Of a DNA stretch of 64,000 nt, positions 47,281-60,083 are shown piece after piece. The notes under the pieces are model-generated. The model was not told where the DNA came from, did not search any database, and saw only the letters and a list, made by a program, of their open reading frames with translations. The stretch lies in assembly GCA_905147135.1 (NCBI GenBank), contig LR990048.1, forward strand, positions 12,880,563-12,944,562, given 5' to 3'. Positions within the stretch are counted from its first letter, which is position 1. The number at the start of each line of letters is the position of its first letter. Origin of the DNA: Blastobasis lacticolella. Lineage: Eukaryota > Arthropoda > Insecta > Lepidoptera > Blastobasidae. A program made the position numbers and the translations under genes.

Positions 47281-47564
47281 ATAATACTAGCTATTTAGAC
47301 GTGGCTATGTCAGCGACGGCTGTGGCCCGCTACGGCGGGGGCGGGCAGACGCTCCATATACGCCGTGTTGAACACTTTACCGCGAGGCTATTAGTTTTAG
47401 TAATAGGCACAAACGCGGTGATTTGTTGACGCTTCATTGTATAGTTTCTATTTTAGTGACATTATGGCTGCTGGTTAAAACATTAGATACACTTGTTACC
47501 ATGCAGTGAGTGGTGTGAATGATGGATTTTCGCAAAACCTAAGTATGTTTGTGTATCGTTTTGT
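47281..47564. other. Intergenic sequence, nothing recognised
   Basis: A short GC-rich patch lies at 47330-47355. Otherwise nothing recognised. Confidence 0.5.
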
Positions 47565-47665
47565 TTTTACTAATATTATAAATGGGAAAGTGTATAAGGA
47601 TGATTGTTTGTCCTTCATGCAAAAAGTACTGAACGGATTTTGATGAAATTTGGAGCAAGTGTGCT
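47565..47665 (-). mobile_element. LINE-type 3' fragment (TAATATTATAA edge)
   Basis: tactaatattataaatgg, aaagtgtataaggatg, ctgaacggattttgatg, aaatttgg is the antisense of a very common lepidopteran LINE ending (catttataatattagta), recognised from memory. No target duplication is seen. Confidence 0.6.
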
Positions 47666-47830
47666 CTCGCGCGCGACAAGCACGATAAGGCGCGTAATAG
47701 ATACTGCTACGTCTACCGTCTTAGTATTGAATGAAGGCAACAAATGCTCTTCCGCATCGTATGTCTCGGGCACATTTGTGCTAGCCTAGCTGAATACCAC
47801 CATCTAGGCAACAATTTATCCCAATATTTT

Positions 47831-48078
47831 GACGACCTGAGTGGTTCAGTGGTCTGCCACGCAAGAGGGTTCGATTCCCGGCCGGGCAGAAATTTAAATG
47901 ATGAATTTTAATTTATGTTACGGGTCTGGGTGTTCTATGTATAATAAGTATGTATTAAAAAGTATATAAGTAGTTTACCAGTTATCTAGCACCCATAACA
48001 CAAGCTTTGCTTACTTTGGGGCTAGACGGCGCTTTGTGAATTTGTCCACGATTATTTATTTATTATTATTTATTTAAT
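47831..48078 (+). mobile_element. SINE B copy 4
   Basis: The head has box A-like tggttcagtggt (47842-47853) and box B ggttcgattcc (47868-47878). The spacing is about a dozen bases shorter than in copy 1, owing to a deletion in the region between the boxes. The body reads ttacgggtctgggtg and ggggctagacggcgc, with a long TTTA-rich tail. Best sense-strand copy. Confidence 0.9.
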
Positions 48079-49859
48079 CTAGTTCCCACAAGAATGGGTC
48101 TGGGACGTTATAACTGAATTTTACACAGGCAAAAGCTAGTGCCTCATAAATAATATCTGATGTTGGAATCAAATAGCTACTCGCTTTGTTTAAGTGTAAA
48201 CAATTCACAATTACAGTAACAGTAGTGGTATTAATGAGTTTATCACGTGTAGCGCCGTTCAAAACAGAACGTTACACAGCTAAGCTTAGATTGCGCCTAG
48301 ATTGCTCTTATCAGAGTTATTTTTTGTCCTTCAGTAGTAAAACACGAACGATTACTAAAACATTTAAATATGTATAATTAACTACTACATCTTGTTCGAT
48401 ATTCGTGTTTCCAAATGCATTCTAACGCGAATATTCGTTTTCTTCTATTAGGAGTTTAATTGAAATTAGACAAAATGTGCATGTTGCTTTGGCATTAAAA
48501 TCAGGTTTTGGTAATGGTACGGAACCCTTTTTATACGAGTTCGACTTGCACTATTTATATTAGCGATATATACCTAATAAGTTACCAATACTTCGAAGAA
48601 ATTTGTTTTTGAGTAAGAATAAGGAAAATTGTCTTCAAACTACTTGAAAGTACTATAAATATTAAAATACACCAAATATTTGTAGCTTATTTCATAAAAG
48701 TAGCCCTGAAAGGGCTGCAATCTGGGCACCAAATGACTTGAAGACCCTTAGGTTATATTTAGGCTACGCTAGGCTTTATATTTGTTTTCGAATGAAAAAA
48801 GACTTTCTTTTTCTAATTGGTGGAAGGATTCCATCATTTCATTTATTTATTTATTTGCATGCTACATGGTAATACAATGATAGTAAAACTTAAGACGAAC
48901 AAGCATGTAGCACTTCGTCGGGGCTCCGCAAAATCGTAGCTGTATAGCAGAAGCTGCCATAAAATGCTGCAAAAGCAGTACTTAGTGCTTGTTTAGGGTA
49001 CAGTTCCATTTATCAATTTTATCATATAAAAATTAAAGAACGCTAAAAACACTAGCGAGAGCGAACCATGATAAAATCTCACATTCATAGTAGCCAAACA
49101 ATCTAGCCGCTACAAAAGATCTTCGCCGAATTGGCGGTAGATGCTTAAGCCGCTCTCAAATTGATACCACTCCGAATACCTACCTGTCATTCGCACAAAA
49201 GCGCTCAGAGAGGTAACATGAGCGTTTTTACGTATACAAATTAGCCTACAGACAGTCTGATCAAAGACGGCGTCAGTCAAGTGGAGCGGGTAATCGGTCG
49301 CGCGCCGCCGACAGTTCCGACTCGGAAACCGCAAGCATTCCTGCGACAGGGCTGCCGGCACATCATTACGAGCCGGTTTAGCGAGCCTAGCTTGTATTGA
49401 AGCAACGTGGAACTTGTATGATATGAAGAAATCAATCCATTTATTACACGTAAATACACACATGTTCACGTCACAACAAATACACGTTAACACTGAGAAT
49501 GAGAATGAGAATAAAGGGTTTTGCAAACGTTCTGCAATAATTTGCAACAACGGCCCGCAAATAATATGTTCACTGGTCAGTTTCTAATGAAAGCACAATC
49601 TTAGTGAAACCATCACAGCACTGCCGTAATCGTCTACCTACTCTACCTATCATAGCACTTGAACCCCCTCCACATTAGTAGAGTAAAGGATTAATTTTAC
49701 TAAGTGGACAACTTGAAAGCAGCGTTGAAAATACATACATACTCAAAAGAAAACCTTGCTGCCAATATTATTTTTTTCTGGGGGTCCTTGGTCGTTACCC
49801 TCTCAGACATAGTCGCCTTGTTCCGTAATCGAAAGGGTTGGTGGTTAGCACTGCCTTTT
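48079..49859. other. Unique sequence, no gene recognised
   Basis: A tttatttatttattt run at 48841-48858 followed by gcatgctacatgg may be an antisense retroposon tail. A GC-rich patch at 49285-49335 (cggtcgcgcgccgccg) overlaps minus-strand frames that show no motif. Confidence 0.5.
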
Positions 49860-49975
49860 AATAATAGACGAAGGCAAGAAAGCAAGCAGGTCACCTGATG
49901 ATAAGTGATCACCACAGCACATGGACACCCAACATCAAAAGGTATCAGAATGCGTTACCGGTAGAAATTTATGGG
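49860..49975 (-). mobile_element. LINE D 3'-end fragment
   Basis: aagcaagcaggtcacctg, atgataagtgatcacc, acatggacacccaac, then ggtatcagaatgcgttacc: the antisense of the LINE D end, extending into the 3' UTR as at 9365. Confidence 0.7.
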
Positions 49976-51540
49976 CTCGTTTCTAGATTGTTTCATAGAA
50001 TTGTAAATACGGTAAGAAGTAAAAGCGTACGTCAGTTGACTGCCACTCATTCAAGTCAGTTAACAATAAACACTCACATCAGTATCAAGCTAAAGCAGCC
50101 CTAACCCTGTCCGAGGGGCACGCCTCGCGGCGCCGCCGTGAGAATGGCACTAGTTGTCCGCTTCCTCGACCGTGACGCGGCGCGACGCGCGAAAAAACCG
50201 TCACGGGAATCGGTAAATCGATTCTCGTGGAATTCGAGTGACAACTCTTTACTGGCGGTATAGTACCACAAACTTATCGAACTCTGCGGTCCAGTGGCGA
50301 TTACTGGAACTAACTGCCGCCAATTGGAAATGTATTTCTGTCGTTGACAACAGTGACGCCGTTACCGGTGAGATAAGTTTGTTGCACTGTACGGTATGGC
50401 GTGGCCAGTATTGTTCGGCCGCTAATCTAATCGATTATTGGTGACAATTGGTACACGATGCTGGTCGAGTTACAAAAAATATTGATTGGTTTCGATTTTG
50501 GTAAGATTTGGAATAAATAAAAGACGCGTTTAACTCGACGATCATTTGATTTTATTCGTTTTGCCGGGTCCGGGATAAAAGCGAAGCACGAATCCCGCCC
50601 TGGTGCAACTGGAATGTCCAACTGGTAGTGGAGAAGTGAACAAGCTTCAACTGGTTGTACCACGGGGAAGTATGTTGACCCGTTGCCCAATACTGGAAGT
50701 TTTTCCTCTATGCAATATTTTATTTATAAACATAAATTTTATTTCCATAAAATAAACATCAACACAAGCATATTTGTAAAATATAAATAAAAGCCTCAAC
50801 TTTCTCTACACGTTTTATTAAAACCACACAATTATTATTTGTATTTATTTATTGTTTTACTATTTATTGTACACTAGCGACTCACAGCAGCTTTGCACAG
50901 GTGCGGTACATTTTTGTAATTATCGTAGAAAGCGTTGAAAAGAAGGCGAACATATCTTAAAAACCTTTTATGCAGTGTTTGAGTCACAAACTAACATAAA
51001 AAACATTGTAACATACATTTACATACCTAAAATTTTAATTTTACACTCAAAAAAACTAATCACTCATTGAAACATTAACCTACCGACTAACCGACGCAAG
51101 CATTTAAACTTTTACTAAAATAATTCGAAGCTCGCAACGAGAGCAAAAAACCACGTGGGCAAGGGGCCAGAGGTCCTGTTGGTATAATCGGATCGGACCG
51201 GTGGCGCCTGGCGGCGGCACCTTCACTCGCCGGAACAGCGTTGGCAGGGTTAAGGTGATTAAACGTTACCGCATACCGACGTTGTTGGTGCAGTCGGGAT
51301 TAGGAATAAAATTCAGAATTTAGGCATTCAAAACATTTTCAAACACGTAAACGGAAGTGATTGGGGAACTTAGGAAACGTTGAAAACCTTCCCTACTACC
51401 CTATCATGTAAAAGTACAAACAATTCACATCGACAGAAGCGCTTAAAAGCCATGACGTTGCCATAGATTTGCTTATCAATCAGGCAGGGCGTAAGCTTAT
51501 TTATCGCTTTAATGGTATAAAAAAATAATTCGGCAGTATC
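49976..51540. other. Unique sequence with GC-rich patches
   Basis: GC blocks at 50110-50205 and 51175-51245. No gene recognised. Confidence 0.5.
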
Positions 51541-51597
51541 AGGGAGAGAGAGAGAGAGAGACTCTCTCTCTCTCTCTCTCTACTACTACTACTACCC
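51541..51597. repeat. Palindromic AG/CT microsatellite followed by TAC repeat
   Basis: A run of (GA)n passes directly into (CT)n, giving a self-complementary hairpin of about 18 bp per arm. Then come five tac units. Confidence 0.9.
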
Positions 51598-53117
51598 GAG
51601 CTCTTGTGTGGCAGTTTCACTCCTTAATTACAAATCGTACGTGGCGAGCCGTCGTCACATTTATGGAAAAAATGGTCCTTTTTACAATACATGAATTATT
51701 GTATGACATTTTAAAATTTATTAGCTTTTAGTGTGACCATAAAATTACCTGCCCATTATATGTACCTACCTATTATATTTACTTGCAAAGAATATGGTTA
51801 AACTTAACTTATAGGACAATTTTATAATGTTTAAATCATTACTTTGTATGATGTAACAATTGTGACAGCAATTTAAATTTGCAGTTCCTTGCCTTCCAAA
51901 GGTGTCTAATGTGAATCTTGTTAATTATTAAGACCTTATGTACCATTGCACAGAAAATAAATAAATATGAACATGAAATATATTATGAATAAGCAACTTC
52001 GTGTTTTAATATAAACACCGCGATGGTAAATTTAGTTCTGAAAGCATCGTGCTACGACGCGGTCAAGCGACATTTGCACTACAAGGTAATGGCTTATATC
52101 CTAAAACAATCGTATTAAAATTATTCCCGTAGTTACGTACTATATACTTCCAGAGTACCTAATAAGCGATCTTGTAATAACATATTTCATTATATATTTG
52201 GTTTTTGCAAGTCACCCCTACTGACCGAAATAACAGGTCTATACTAATCAAAAGACGAATATACTAACCAAAAAATTAAAAACACGTTTTACGTCAAAAT
52301 GCCTAGTGTAAACGCCGCAGCGGTGTGTCGGCAGCCGCGCGCGTGCCCCGCGGCCAAGCGGCCGGCGGCCGCCCGCGCGTATATCACATTCCAATATAAA
52401 TTAGTTTCCGACGAGTTTATGTGCCGAAATAAGCTCGCCTCCTAACCCGCGTAATTAGACTAACAACGCGGGAGTGCCCGCTGCATACCGAACCTAAACG
52501 TCTATAAATATTAAACGATTCATCATCCATATTGCTTTGATGTTGCTACTCTCTAAAAGTTTTGTCAAAGGGGTATACGTAATGATACGTAATTTTAATT
52601 TTGGACGAGAAGACTTCATGATTTTTCTTCATTGCGTGATTCTAGATTGTCAACAGATTAGGCCTTGAAGAAGGTTTTCCTTGGTACCTACGACCTAAGG
52701 CGCATAGTCCATTGAGCTAGGGTGTCGTCATCGTTGTCGTCGTTATCCCCTTCTTACATTTCACACAAAACATACATTACATATATTTCTAATGTGTTAA
52801 TAGTATCAGAAAGCCCTCTTTTACATGCATTATTAATACACTGCATATGTCACGCCACGTCTTGGCCAGTTGGTTTTAATTTATTTAGCTTATGAAACCG
52901 TAGTCAGTCTGTGCTACGGACGTGGTCTACTCTCTGCTCGGCATTCCTTAAAATTTATGCTAATTTCGTATGGATTCTTTAACACTTTGTGTTGTGACTT
53001 CGTGATGGAACTCAATTACATTATGAATAAATCCCACTACACTAGTTCCACTTTCTTATAACCATTTTATTAAATAACAAGAATCAAGCAAAAGGCCGTG
53101 GAACTAATGTAAAACAG
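51598..53117. other. Unique sequence with a GC-rich block
   Basis: The GC block at 52305-52385 (gcggccggcggccgccc) is very CpG dense. No gene or known repeat was recognised. Confidence 0.5.
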
Positions 53118-53327
53118 GTGATTTAATTCATAAATAATGGATTCGTTGTAATGTATCACGAGCTTAGAGAGTAGCCCAGCATTGAGGACATAGAGTGCAG
53201 ATGCAAATCCCTACAACAAGTGATTTAATTCATAATCGAATCGATTCATAGTAACGAATCACGAGCTTAGAGAGTAGCCCAGCATTGAGGACGTAGTGCT
53301 AGAATGCAGGTGCAAACCCCTACGAAA
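53118..53327. repeat. Tandem duplication, two units of about 102-108 bp
   Basis: gtgatttaattcataa starts at 53118 and again at 53220. tcacgagcttagagagtagc and ccagcattgaggac recur in each unit. The units differ by substitutions and a few short indels, so the duplication is not recent. Unit 1 contains an octamer ATGCAAAT (53201-53208) that is lost in unit 2 (gtgcaaac). Confidence 0.9.
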
Positions 53328-54224
53328 ACGCTCCCGCCCGTTTACAAGACGAGCGACGCTCGTACGGATACCCGTATAGAAACATAAAGTTAACATATTT
53401 GAGCGTGTAATGTAATCGTTGTGGAATTTACGATTGATAATTGGGGAGTGCATTTGTTGCGGCGGACGGCGGCGGCGGCGGCGCGGCGGCGCGCGTTTGA
53501 CGCGGCGCGCACGCGATCCCGCCGTTGGGCTGCGCGGCTGAAAGCCGGGGTTCGTACCCGAAACCTGAAAACAGGAGACGAGAGTAGTGTGGTTTCCACA
53601 GGACAGTTTGAAATGTTGATGAGTCAGTCGATGCTGCTGTGTGAAGGTTGATTGAGTAGTTGCCGGACTTATTTATTTCTGATCTAGCAGATTCAAGTTA
53701 CCACTTGTTGTGGGTCAACTTAATTCGACACTCATATAAAACTTACAAATTAATTATTGTACTGTGTGTATTCTTGATGAAATCACATATTCCCTCGTGT
53801 TATACCGTAAATCCCTTTTAAAGAATGTAATGGTTTCTTACAATTATTGTCATAACTCATACTCCAAAGAGGAAGACCATATCCTCAGTTCAAACTTCTA
53901 GCCCGCAGGCCTACCGCCATATCAACCATAGGCACTGCATAAACCAGTTTGTTCTCACAACAACTTGCGCAAATCCATGTGTTTTAAATCCTGTTTATTA
54001 ACTTTTTTCTCACGTTGAGCGCCACTCATTCCCACAACTGCAATTCCCTGTTCAGCCAAGATCTACAGCGGCGACCTAAGGAACCACCGAATTTTGACAC
54101 CCAGGTATGCCGAGGACGAGCATATACTGTCTTGCAGAACCCTGCCGACTTTCACCACCGCCTGGATAAATAATTCTCTGAAATGATCTTCCTGCAGCGG
54201 TATTCCCAAGTCGGTACGACATGA
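53328..54224. other. Intergenic sequence with a (GGC)n block
   Basis: 53457-53560 contains a cggcggcggcggcgcggc tract within a CpG-rich island. The frames on both strands there come from the triplet repeat. Nothing else was recognised. Confidence 0.5.
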
Positions 54225-54306
54225 GTGGTATTGCAGATGCCAACAGGTGGCGGCGATCACTCACAACCAGGTGACTTGCTTGCTCGTTTGCCATCATAAA
54301 AAGAAA
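54225..54306 (+). mobile_element. LINE D 3'-end fragment
   Basis: caggtggcggcgatcac, tcacaaccaggtgactt, gcttgctcgtttgccatc, ending in ataaaaagaaataag. One of the clearest sense copies with an A-rich tail. Confidence 0.75.
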
Positions 54307-55224
54307 TAAGGACGTAAAATGTAGGAGTAGGAAACATTTTTATTTCCTACACTTTTGATAATCCTGCCAGTCCTGGGGCCGAATAGGTAGGCCAGAGGCT
54401 GGTCGCAGCCCGCCGGGGCCGCCTGGGGGCAGGCCCAAATTACAACCCGCGGCGGGGTAATTGCGGCCGGCGCACGCGTGTGGGAACGACCGATTTATTA
54501 AGATTTAATCGCGCCCAATTAAAATACGCACCGCATTATTACCGACACACAAAAAGCTTATGCAAATTCCACGGCGTCGGCGCCTCGGCAACCGGTCGCG
54601 GCTTGCAGCGGGGGAGAGTCTGCTTTGGAAAACCATCTAAAATGAGATACATATTTGAATTCTGAGTCTGAGTTTGTCAAACTCAGTGACAAACAAGCAT
54701 TGACCGTGCGACACCTACGATTCATGCGCTTAGTTTTCATATAACCCATATGACCTCATATTCAATGAATGCTTGTCCAAGCATCTGCACGCAGGAGGAT
54801 CTCATGACAGCCACCGAAAGCGCTGTTGTGTGGCTAAGTTTTGGGCCACAACAATATAATATTTCTTATTGACACGCTAAGAAGAAAAAAACGTAACCTT
54901 CTCTTCTCCCCTTCTCTTTCGATGCGAAGATTGTTGCTTGGGGGTCAAGTGGTGGTACCTATCCAGGCGGACTCCCCAGAATCGACTGAGTTCTACCATC
55001 AGCGAATCCACCTTCTGAGTAGTCAATCCCGGCTTCTACCAGGGCCCGCTTTTCTGTCCATTTCGCCCGATAATGTTGGATTTTATTTCAATCAAAGTTG
55101 AAATAATAAAATCACGTCTGCCGTTTCGCGCTGATCGTCGCATGTGAGCGGTCTAAAGCACAGCGCTTCGGGGGAGGCTTATAAATAAATAAATAAAGGA
55201 TAGGAGGAATAGCGTCTATTATAA
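54307..55224. other. Intergenic sequence with GC-rich blocks
   Basis: GC blocks at 54370-54480 and 54575-54620, with an octamer ATGCAAAT at 54560-54567 between them. ataaataaataaat runs lie at 55182 and 55223. No gene recognised. Confidence 0.5.
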
Positions 55225-55227
55225 ATA

Positions 55228-55425
55228 AATAAATCATGAGGTTCGGGAAGGAAGTCCTGAGGACAGCCGATAGATTGACATCGCTGAGTCGGATGTGAGA
55301 GCCAACGGCATACGACGCGACGATGCCGAAGAATGAGCGAAGTGGAGAAGAAAGAGTGAGAAAGCGGACCTGGATGGCACAAGCCAGGGTAAACCCCGAC
55401 GATGGTGATGATGATGACGCGTAAT
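55228..55425 (+). mobile_element. Possible LINE-derived segment with GAT tail
   Basis: ggacctggatggcacaag followed by cagggtaaaccccgacg, and a final gatggtgatgatgatgacg run, give a GAT-type 3' tail as in the RTE relics. The segment lies after an ataaataaataaat motif that also occurs about 40 bp upstream. No RT motif was recognised in any frame. Confidence 0.35.
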
Positions 55426-56829
55426 CAAGGTATTCAAATATATTTTCTTTATTTGGCCTCTGCTGTGGCATCCATCCATTCAGATTCCATATGTCCATTA
55501 CCTCACCTTTCTTGTAACATGACTTATATTCCTCCGCTTAACATGCCAATGGTAAATTACAACTATGTGCAGACGGATCGACTCTCACTTGGCCGTAATG
55601 TAATGAAGGTAGAACATAATAAAAAAAATATACCTTTACATTCGTTCATTTTTCATTCATGTGATAGTAAATCCTATGTCCCGCTTTCAGTGGTGGGCCA
55701 GTGTACTACGAATGAAAGCGACTGCTACGAGGCTAGAGCACAGCTACGGATTCGTAGCATGTCTACGCTAGACGGTTGTTCATCTATTTTCGATAGATTT
55801 ACATTCACTCCCTCTTTGAATAAGCAACTCTCTTTAATAGAGAGTGTATAGATTTAAAGTTTTGTGTGTACCTGAATGGATTTGATGACTAACAAAAACT
55901 TGTCATTATTTCCCGGTAGGTACCTATTACAGTGACCCAAAAACGAGACATTGAGACAGTATTATTTGGAAACATTTGAATTTGCTTATCGACCAATAAA
56001 GGTAGAGCGTTGTCTCTTTTCTTATGCAAAGGCCTAACGGGGCGGTGACGTGTTCTCGGGGTCAGGTTAGGCTGGTCTCGGTGCTCCGTGGGAAGACCTC
56101 CCCAGCGCGCATACATTACTACACACCACGTATTGTCGCCGCTGCACCACGGCCACACGCAATGCCCAGGTCTACCCTACTAACCTAATGTTTAATTAAT
56201 TAATTTAAATACATAAACACATAATCACTTGTTCTTAAAAAATTAAAAGTATTGAAATATTACTTTATTGCTTATAGTTACATCTTCGTATAGGTCATAG
56301 AAAAGATATCAACCAGATCATACTAGCCTAGATACCAGTACCTTCGGCCCTGCGGTCTACACACAGGCCTCCCTATCAACACAACCCAATTCAGCTATTT
56401 CAAAACTTTAATAACCTATTCATATCGGCGTCAAAAGACACAGACCTGGATTTGAGAACCTCTCCTTCGAAGGAGGGAGGTATGCGGGCTCCTCGCCTTG
56501 TCCGGGGTCCGTATTAGCATGTTAATGAAGGGGCGTGCCCGGCGACGGGTCCACACAAATCACGTGCCGCCTGCGCGCGCGCCGCCGTGCTATATGCGAT
56601 GCCCATCCCAGTCACAGATCCAATTACTCCACTCACTACGCGGTGTAGTGTCAATGTACGATTTGGGAAGAGACTGGAATCTGGATCCGGTGATTAGGTA
56701 CTCGTAATTTGACAAGATATACTTACGTAATAGTATTCTAAAAGTAACAAGTTCTTTGGTATCCACCAACGCCATGCTATATGCGCTCGCTGCCTATTCC
56801 AGTAACTGACTCAACTAGTGCGCGGTTTT
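55426..56829. other. Intergenic sequence, possible unassigned repeats
   Basis: The 149-codon frame ending at 55851 has no recognisable domain. Part of it (gctacgaggctagagc, acggattcgtagcatg) is a hairpin-like sequence. 56025-56160 (aaggcctaacggggcgg, tgacgtgttctcgggg) looks repeat-like but has no second copy here. A GC patch lies at 56530-56600. Confidence 0.4.
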
Positions 56830-56890
56830 TTTATACTACTAAAGTGGCAAACAAGCTAACGGCCTGCCTCATAGTCAGCAGTTTGTATGA
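56830..56890 (-). mobile_element. LINE D 3'-end fragment
   Basis: actaaagtggcaaacaagc, taacggcctgcctcatag, tcagcag: antisense LINE D end. Confidence 0.65.
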
Positions 56891-57574
56891 ATGTGTCACC
56901 GGTCCAGTTAGTTACAGGCTACGGGATGGATCAAATCGTCTTTTTGTTATTTTGCAAGTGTAATTTGTGCTTAAGTTTGCGTCTGCGAACACTTCAATAG
57001 AAAGTAGCTTGTCCTTCCCCAGAATCCGATTTATCTTCATAACTTTAGTCTATACTCAGTGGTGAGCCAAACAAACAAATTTTAACCTACATTGATCAGA
57101 TTTTCAAGTTTACATTCTCTATTTCGGTGGTGATTTATTATCAAATTTCAACTCTATTAGGTCATAGTCCCTGTAGGGCAGTATGCATAGCCGGGAACCG
57201 GGGTCAAGCAGCGGTGTAGGTAGCCCAAATTAACATAGTAACGAAGGGGCGGGCCGGCGGTAACTCACGCCCAGAACAAAATAAATAATTTGGCGGCGGA
57301 ATGCGACCGAGTAATGGACCCACATTCGGGTGTTAGAATGCTTGGGCTACGCTTTCGTGGGCAGGTATTTGATTACACATTGAATTCACGCGGGAAATAT
57401 GCTGTTTCGACACGTTACACTGTTTTCAATAGTACGTTTATCGCTTAAGTGTTGTCGATTTTTTAAGTATGAATTGCGAATTGATAAAAGTAAGGTCCTT
57501 TAATAACGAACTAGTGAACCCTGCAGGACTTCGTTCCCGTACACCAACTTTACCCCTTACCTACCACTTTTTCT
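56891..57574. other. Intergenic sequence, nothing recognised
   Basis: No supportable feature. Confidence 0.55.
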
Positions 57575-57665
57575 TGCTTATAAAGATCTAAGCGTAGATA
57601 CATACATATATACATAGGGACAGTCGGCGGGAAACGAGTTTGTTTTATATCATGTATATTTAGTT
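57575..57665 (+). mobile_element. LINE G 3'-region fragment
   Basis: ataaagatctaagcgtag, atacatacatatatacat, ggcgggaaacgagtttg, ttttatatcatgtat. Confidence 0.6.
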
Positions 57666-58842
57666 AGCTTAGTAATCAATCTTTAAGTTCCAACAATTTC
57701 TACGCAGGTAAACGCAGCGAACTCCCAAATGTTAAATGATGTGTTAGACTCGCGCAATACCCTTGGAGGGAAGGTCGAATTGCTTCGCACCGCTCGCTAA
57801 ATACGTTCCAATTAAACTACGAAAAAAAATGTATTGTATCGCAACTTCTCAATTTTTGGGTCAAGATTTTAAGCGGTAAGTACTCGTGTATTCAGGCATT
57901 AGCAGTAACAATCGTTTTCGTGTAGAATATGTTGAAGAATCTGGTCTTTATTGCGCGACATTTGTCTAGATTTACATGTTGCGTGCGGTGGGTGGCATTG
58001 GCATTTGTCACCGCGCTGCAGTAAGCTGTCCCACACGCGACTAAGTACTTGGCAGTATACATTTTACTCGTAGTCTGTCCTGAAGATCCTGCTATAGTAA
58101 TTTATAAAGAAATGTAGTTTCAATTCGATTACCTTCTGTTGTAGTTATTTGCTGTGCCTAAACTTTCATAAACCAACGTCTTAGTCAGCGTGTACAACTT
58201 TCTTGGTTTTTCCATCATCCACACAACTTTACCCTCCTGTCACCCCTTCACGTGAGAACATTCAAGTTCTCTTACTAAGTTTTATTAATAGGATGGGCCT
58301 TCAATTATATGTCTAGATCTGAATTTCGATTACGAATTTGAAAAATAAACGTTCACAAGTAAGTCAAGCTTAGAAATGTTACTAACACATTTTCTATTAG
58401 ACACACTCAACCCTCCGCTTCCATAGTTCAATTAAATGCAATACAAACAAGGAATTCGCAAACTAGAAAGAATGTAGCGAGGTTGCGCTACCCGCGGCCG
58501 CAGCCGGTGGCCGCTATCGCAGCGGGCATCGCTGTATGCAAATGCAGTTTTTGCCACAACCAATTGAGCAGTACCACCGCTCGAATGCGAATGCGCTGGG
58601 TGGCCTGGAAATTGGAGGAAATAATAAAATACATCCAATCTCTATGCGAGTTCGTTCCACGCGTTTGTTTACCGCGTTCGTACGAAATGATTTATTTCAG
58701 AGTGCGCCGGAGAGGCGGGCGATGCGACGTGCTACGATTACGGTGCGGTTCTAGAAAAAGGAGGACCAGCTGGGTATAAAGAATAAAGTTGGCGCTTATT
58801 CTGCGACTGTGTTTTTGTGTTTTACTCACGAAATACTAAAAT
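57666..58842. other. Unique sequence with a GC-rich block
   Basis: 58480-58540 (acccgcggccgcagccgg) is CpG-rich and is followed at once by tatgcaaatgcag, an octamer ATGCAAAT at 58536-58543. Frames there have no recognisable motif. Confidence 0.45.
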
Positions 58843-59032
58843 ACGTTGCAATAGAAAAAAGACAAAAGCAGAGAACGACAACAGTAAGTATCAGAGAAAT
58901 CTAAATTTAATGTATTATCCACGGAAATCCAATAGAAACCTATATTGGTTGAAATAAGTAAATTTTTTTAGATTTCAGTGCTTAATTCTAATCATTGTTG
59001 TGTTCTACTTTTGTCTTTTTCCATGCAAACGT
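58843..59032. mobile_element. MITE H copy 2 (fold-back)
   Basis: The left arm acgttgcaatagaaaaaag, acaaaagcagagaacg, agaaatctaaattt is mirrored by the right arm aaatttttttagatttc, gttctacttttgtctttt, tccatgcaaacgt. It is uninterrupted, about 190 bp, and has no coding. Confidence 0.75.
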
Positions 59033-59745
59033 ACCTTTAGAGTGTTCGTGATGCATTGTCGCGCAACACAACATTGGTGTCAGCAGGATCCCTAAGGTTT
59101 TATAAATCTATTTAATAGCTGTTTTCCCGTAGCTTAAAAACTAGGTAGCATAAAAAAAGCTTTCACCAGTGTGAAAATCGTAGTAATTATTCATTTACCC
59201 TGTAATATTATTACCCTATTACCTGCAAAATTAAAAAATGACTAACTGCAATGGGATTTGCAATTTTCCCACAAATATAGGTAAGTATTTATATATGTCT
59301 ACCATTGCATCGTTGCTTTTTATTGGTCTTTGCCTCTTTACAATATTCGTATAAAACCAAATGAAAGCAGTCGACGATGTTAACACTGTTTATAAGCCCA
59401 CTAATGATATTCACGCGCGAGGCAGACAATCGTTGTTCTAATAAATGTCACTAATTGTATAGAGCGGGCACAAGGCCCACCGAACAACGACTAGTTTACA
59501 TATTATAATATTCAAAATTGCCCTCCGCGACTGAGTCATCCTTTGTCAGGGGTTTATATTTAATTTTATTTAAGGTGTCATCTCTGCGGAGAAATAACGC
59601 CATTCCATTATTCTTCTTATTATAAGCTTATTCTTCGCTACGATAAGACGAATAGTCTTGTGCATGTCTTCTGTTAACGGCAATCTATATTTTAGATTTA
59701 AAATATTTTTTCAATTTTAGGTAATGTGTAACTTATAAAACAAAT
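59033..59745. other. Intergenic sequence, nothing recognised
   Basis: No supportable feature. Confidence 0.55.
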
Positions 59746-60083
59746 AATCATCTTAGCGTCAATATCCCGGTTGTGATCTCGAGCAGGAGAGCGCGGAGTC
59801 CGTCCTGACCATGATCCAGAATTTGATAGATAGACTGACTGCCATCTGACGGCCGTGACCCCTGTGAACAGGGGAAACGGTTAGCAGATTGGATCACGAT
59901 TACACATTCCGTCACCAGAATGTGCAGGTTTCCTCACGATGTTTTCCCTCGCCGTAAGAGGGTAGAGTTGTTCCTACACTGATGTACCTACATAGCTCAG
60001 AAAGCTCATTCGTACTTGGCGGCACTGGGGATCTAACTCCGTCTCGCTGGCCAATCGGATCTGCTAGCGGCCATTGACGCTCT
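59746..60083 (-). mobile_element. SINE C copy with head
   Basis: Antisense: gcgtcaatatcccggttg, ccatgatccagaatttg, cctgtgaacaggggaaac, tcaccagaatgtgcagg and cctcacgatgttttccc. The head region follows (ggcggcactggggatc) and ends ccattgacgctc. Box B is drifted (gatctaactcc). Confidence 0.85.

Noticed and set aside
55402..55851. 149-codon open frame, the longest apart from the minus-strand frame over the RTE relic
   Set aside because: It starts in a GAT-repeat tail, has no recognisable domain and crosses hairpin-like sequence, so it looks like chance plus repeat.
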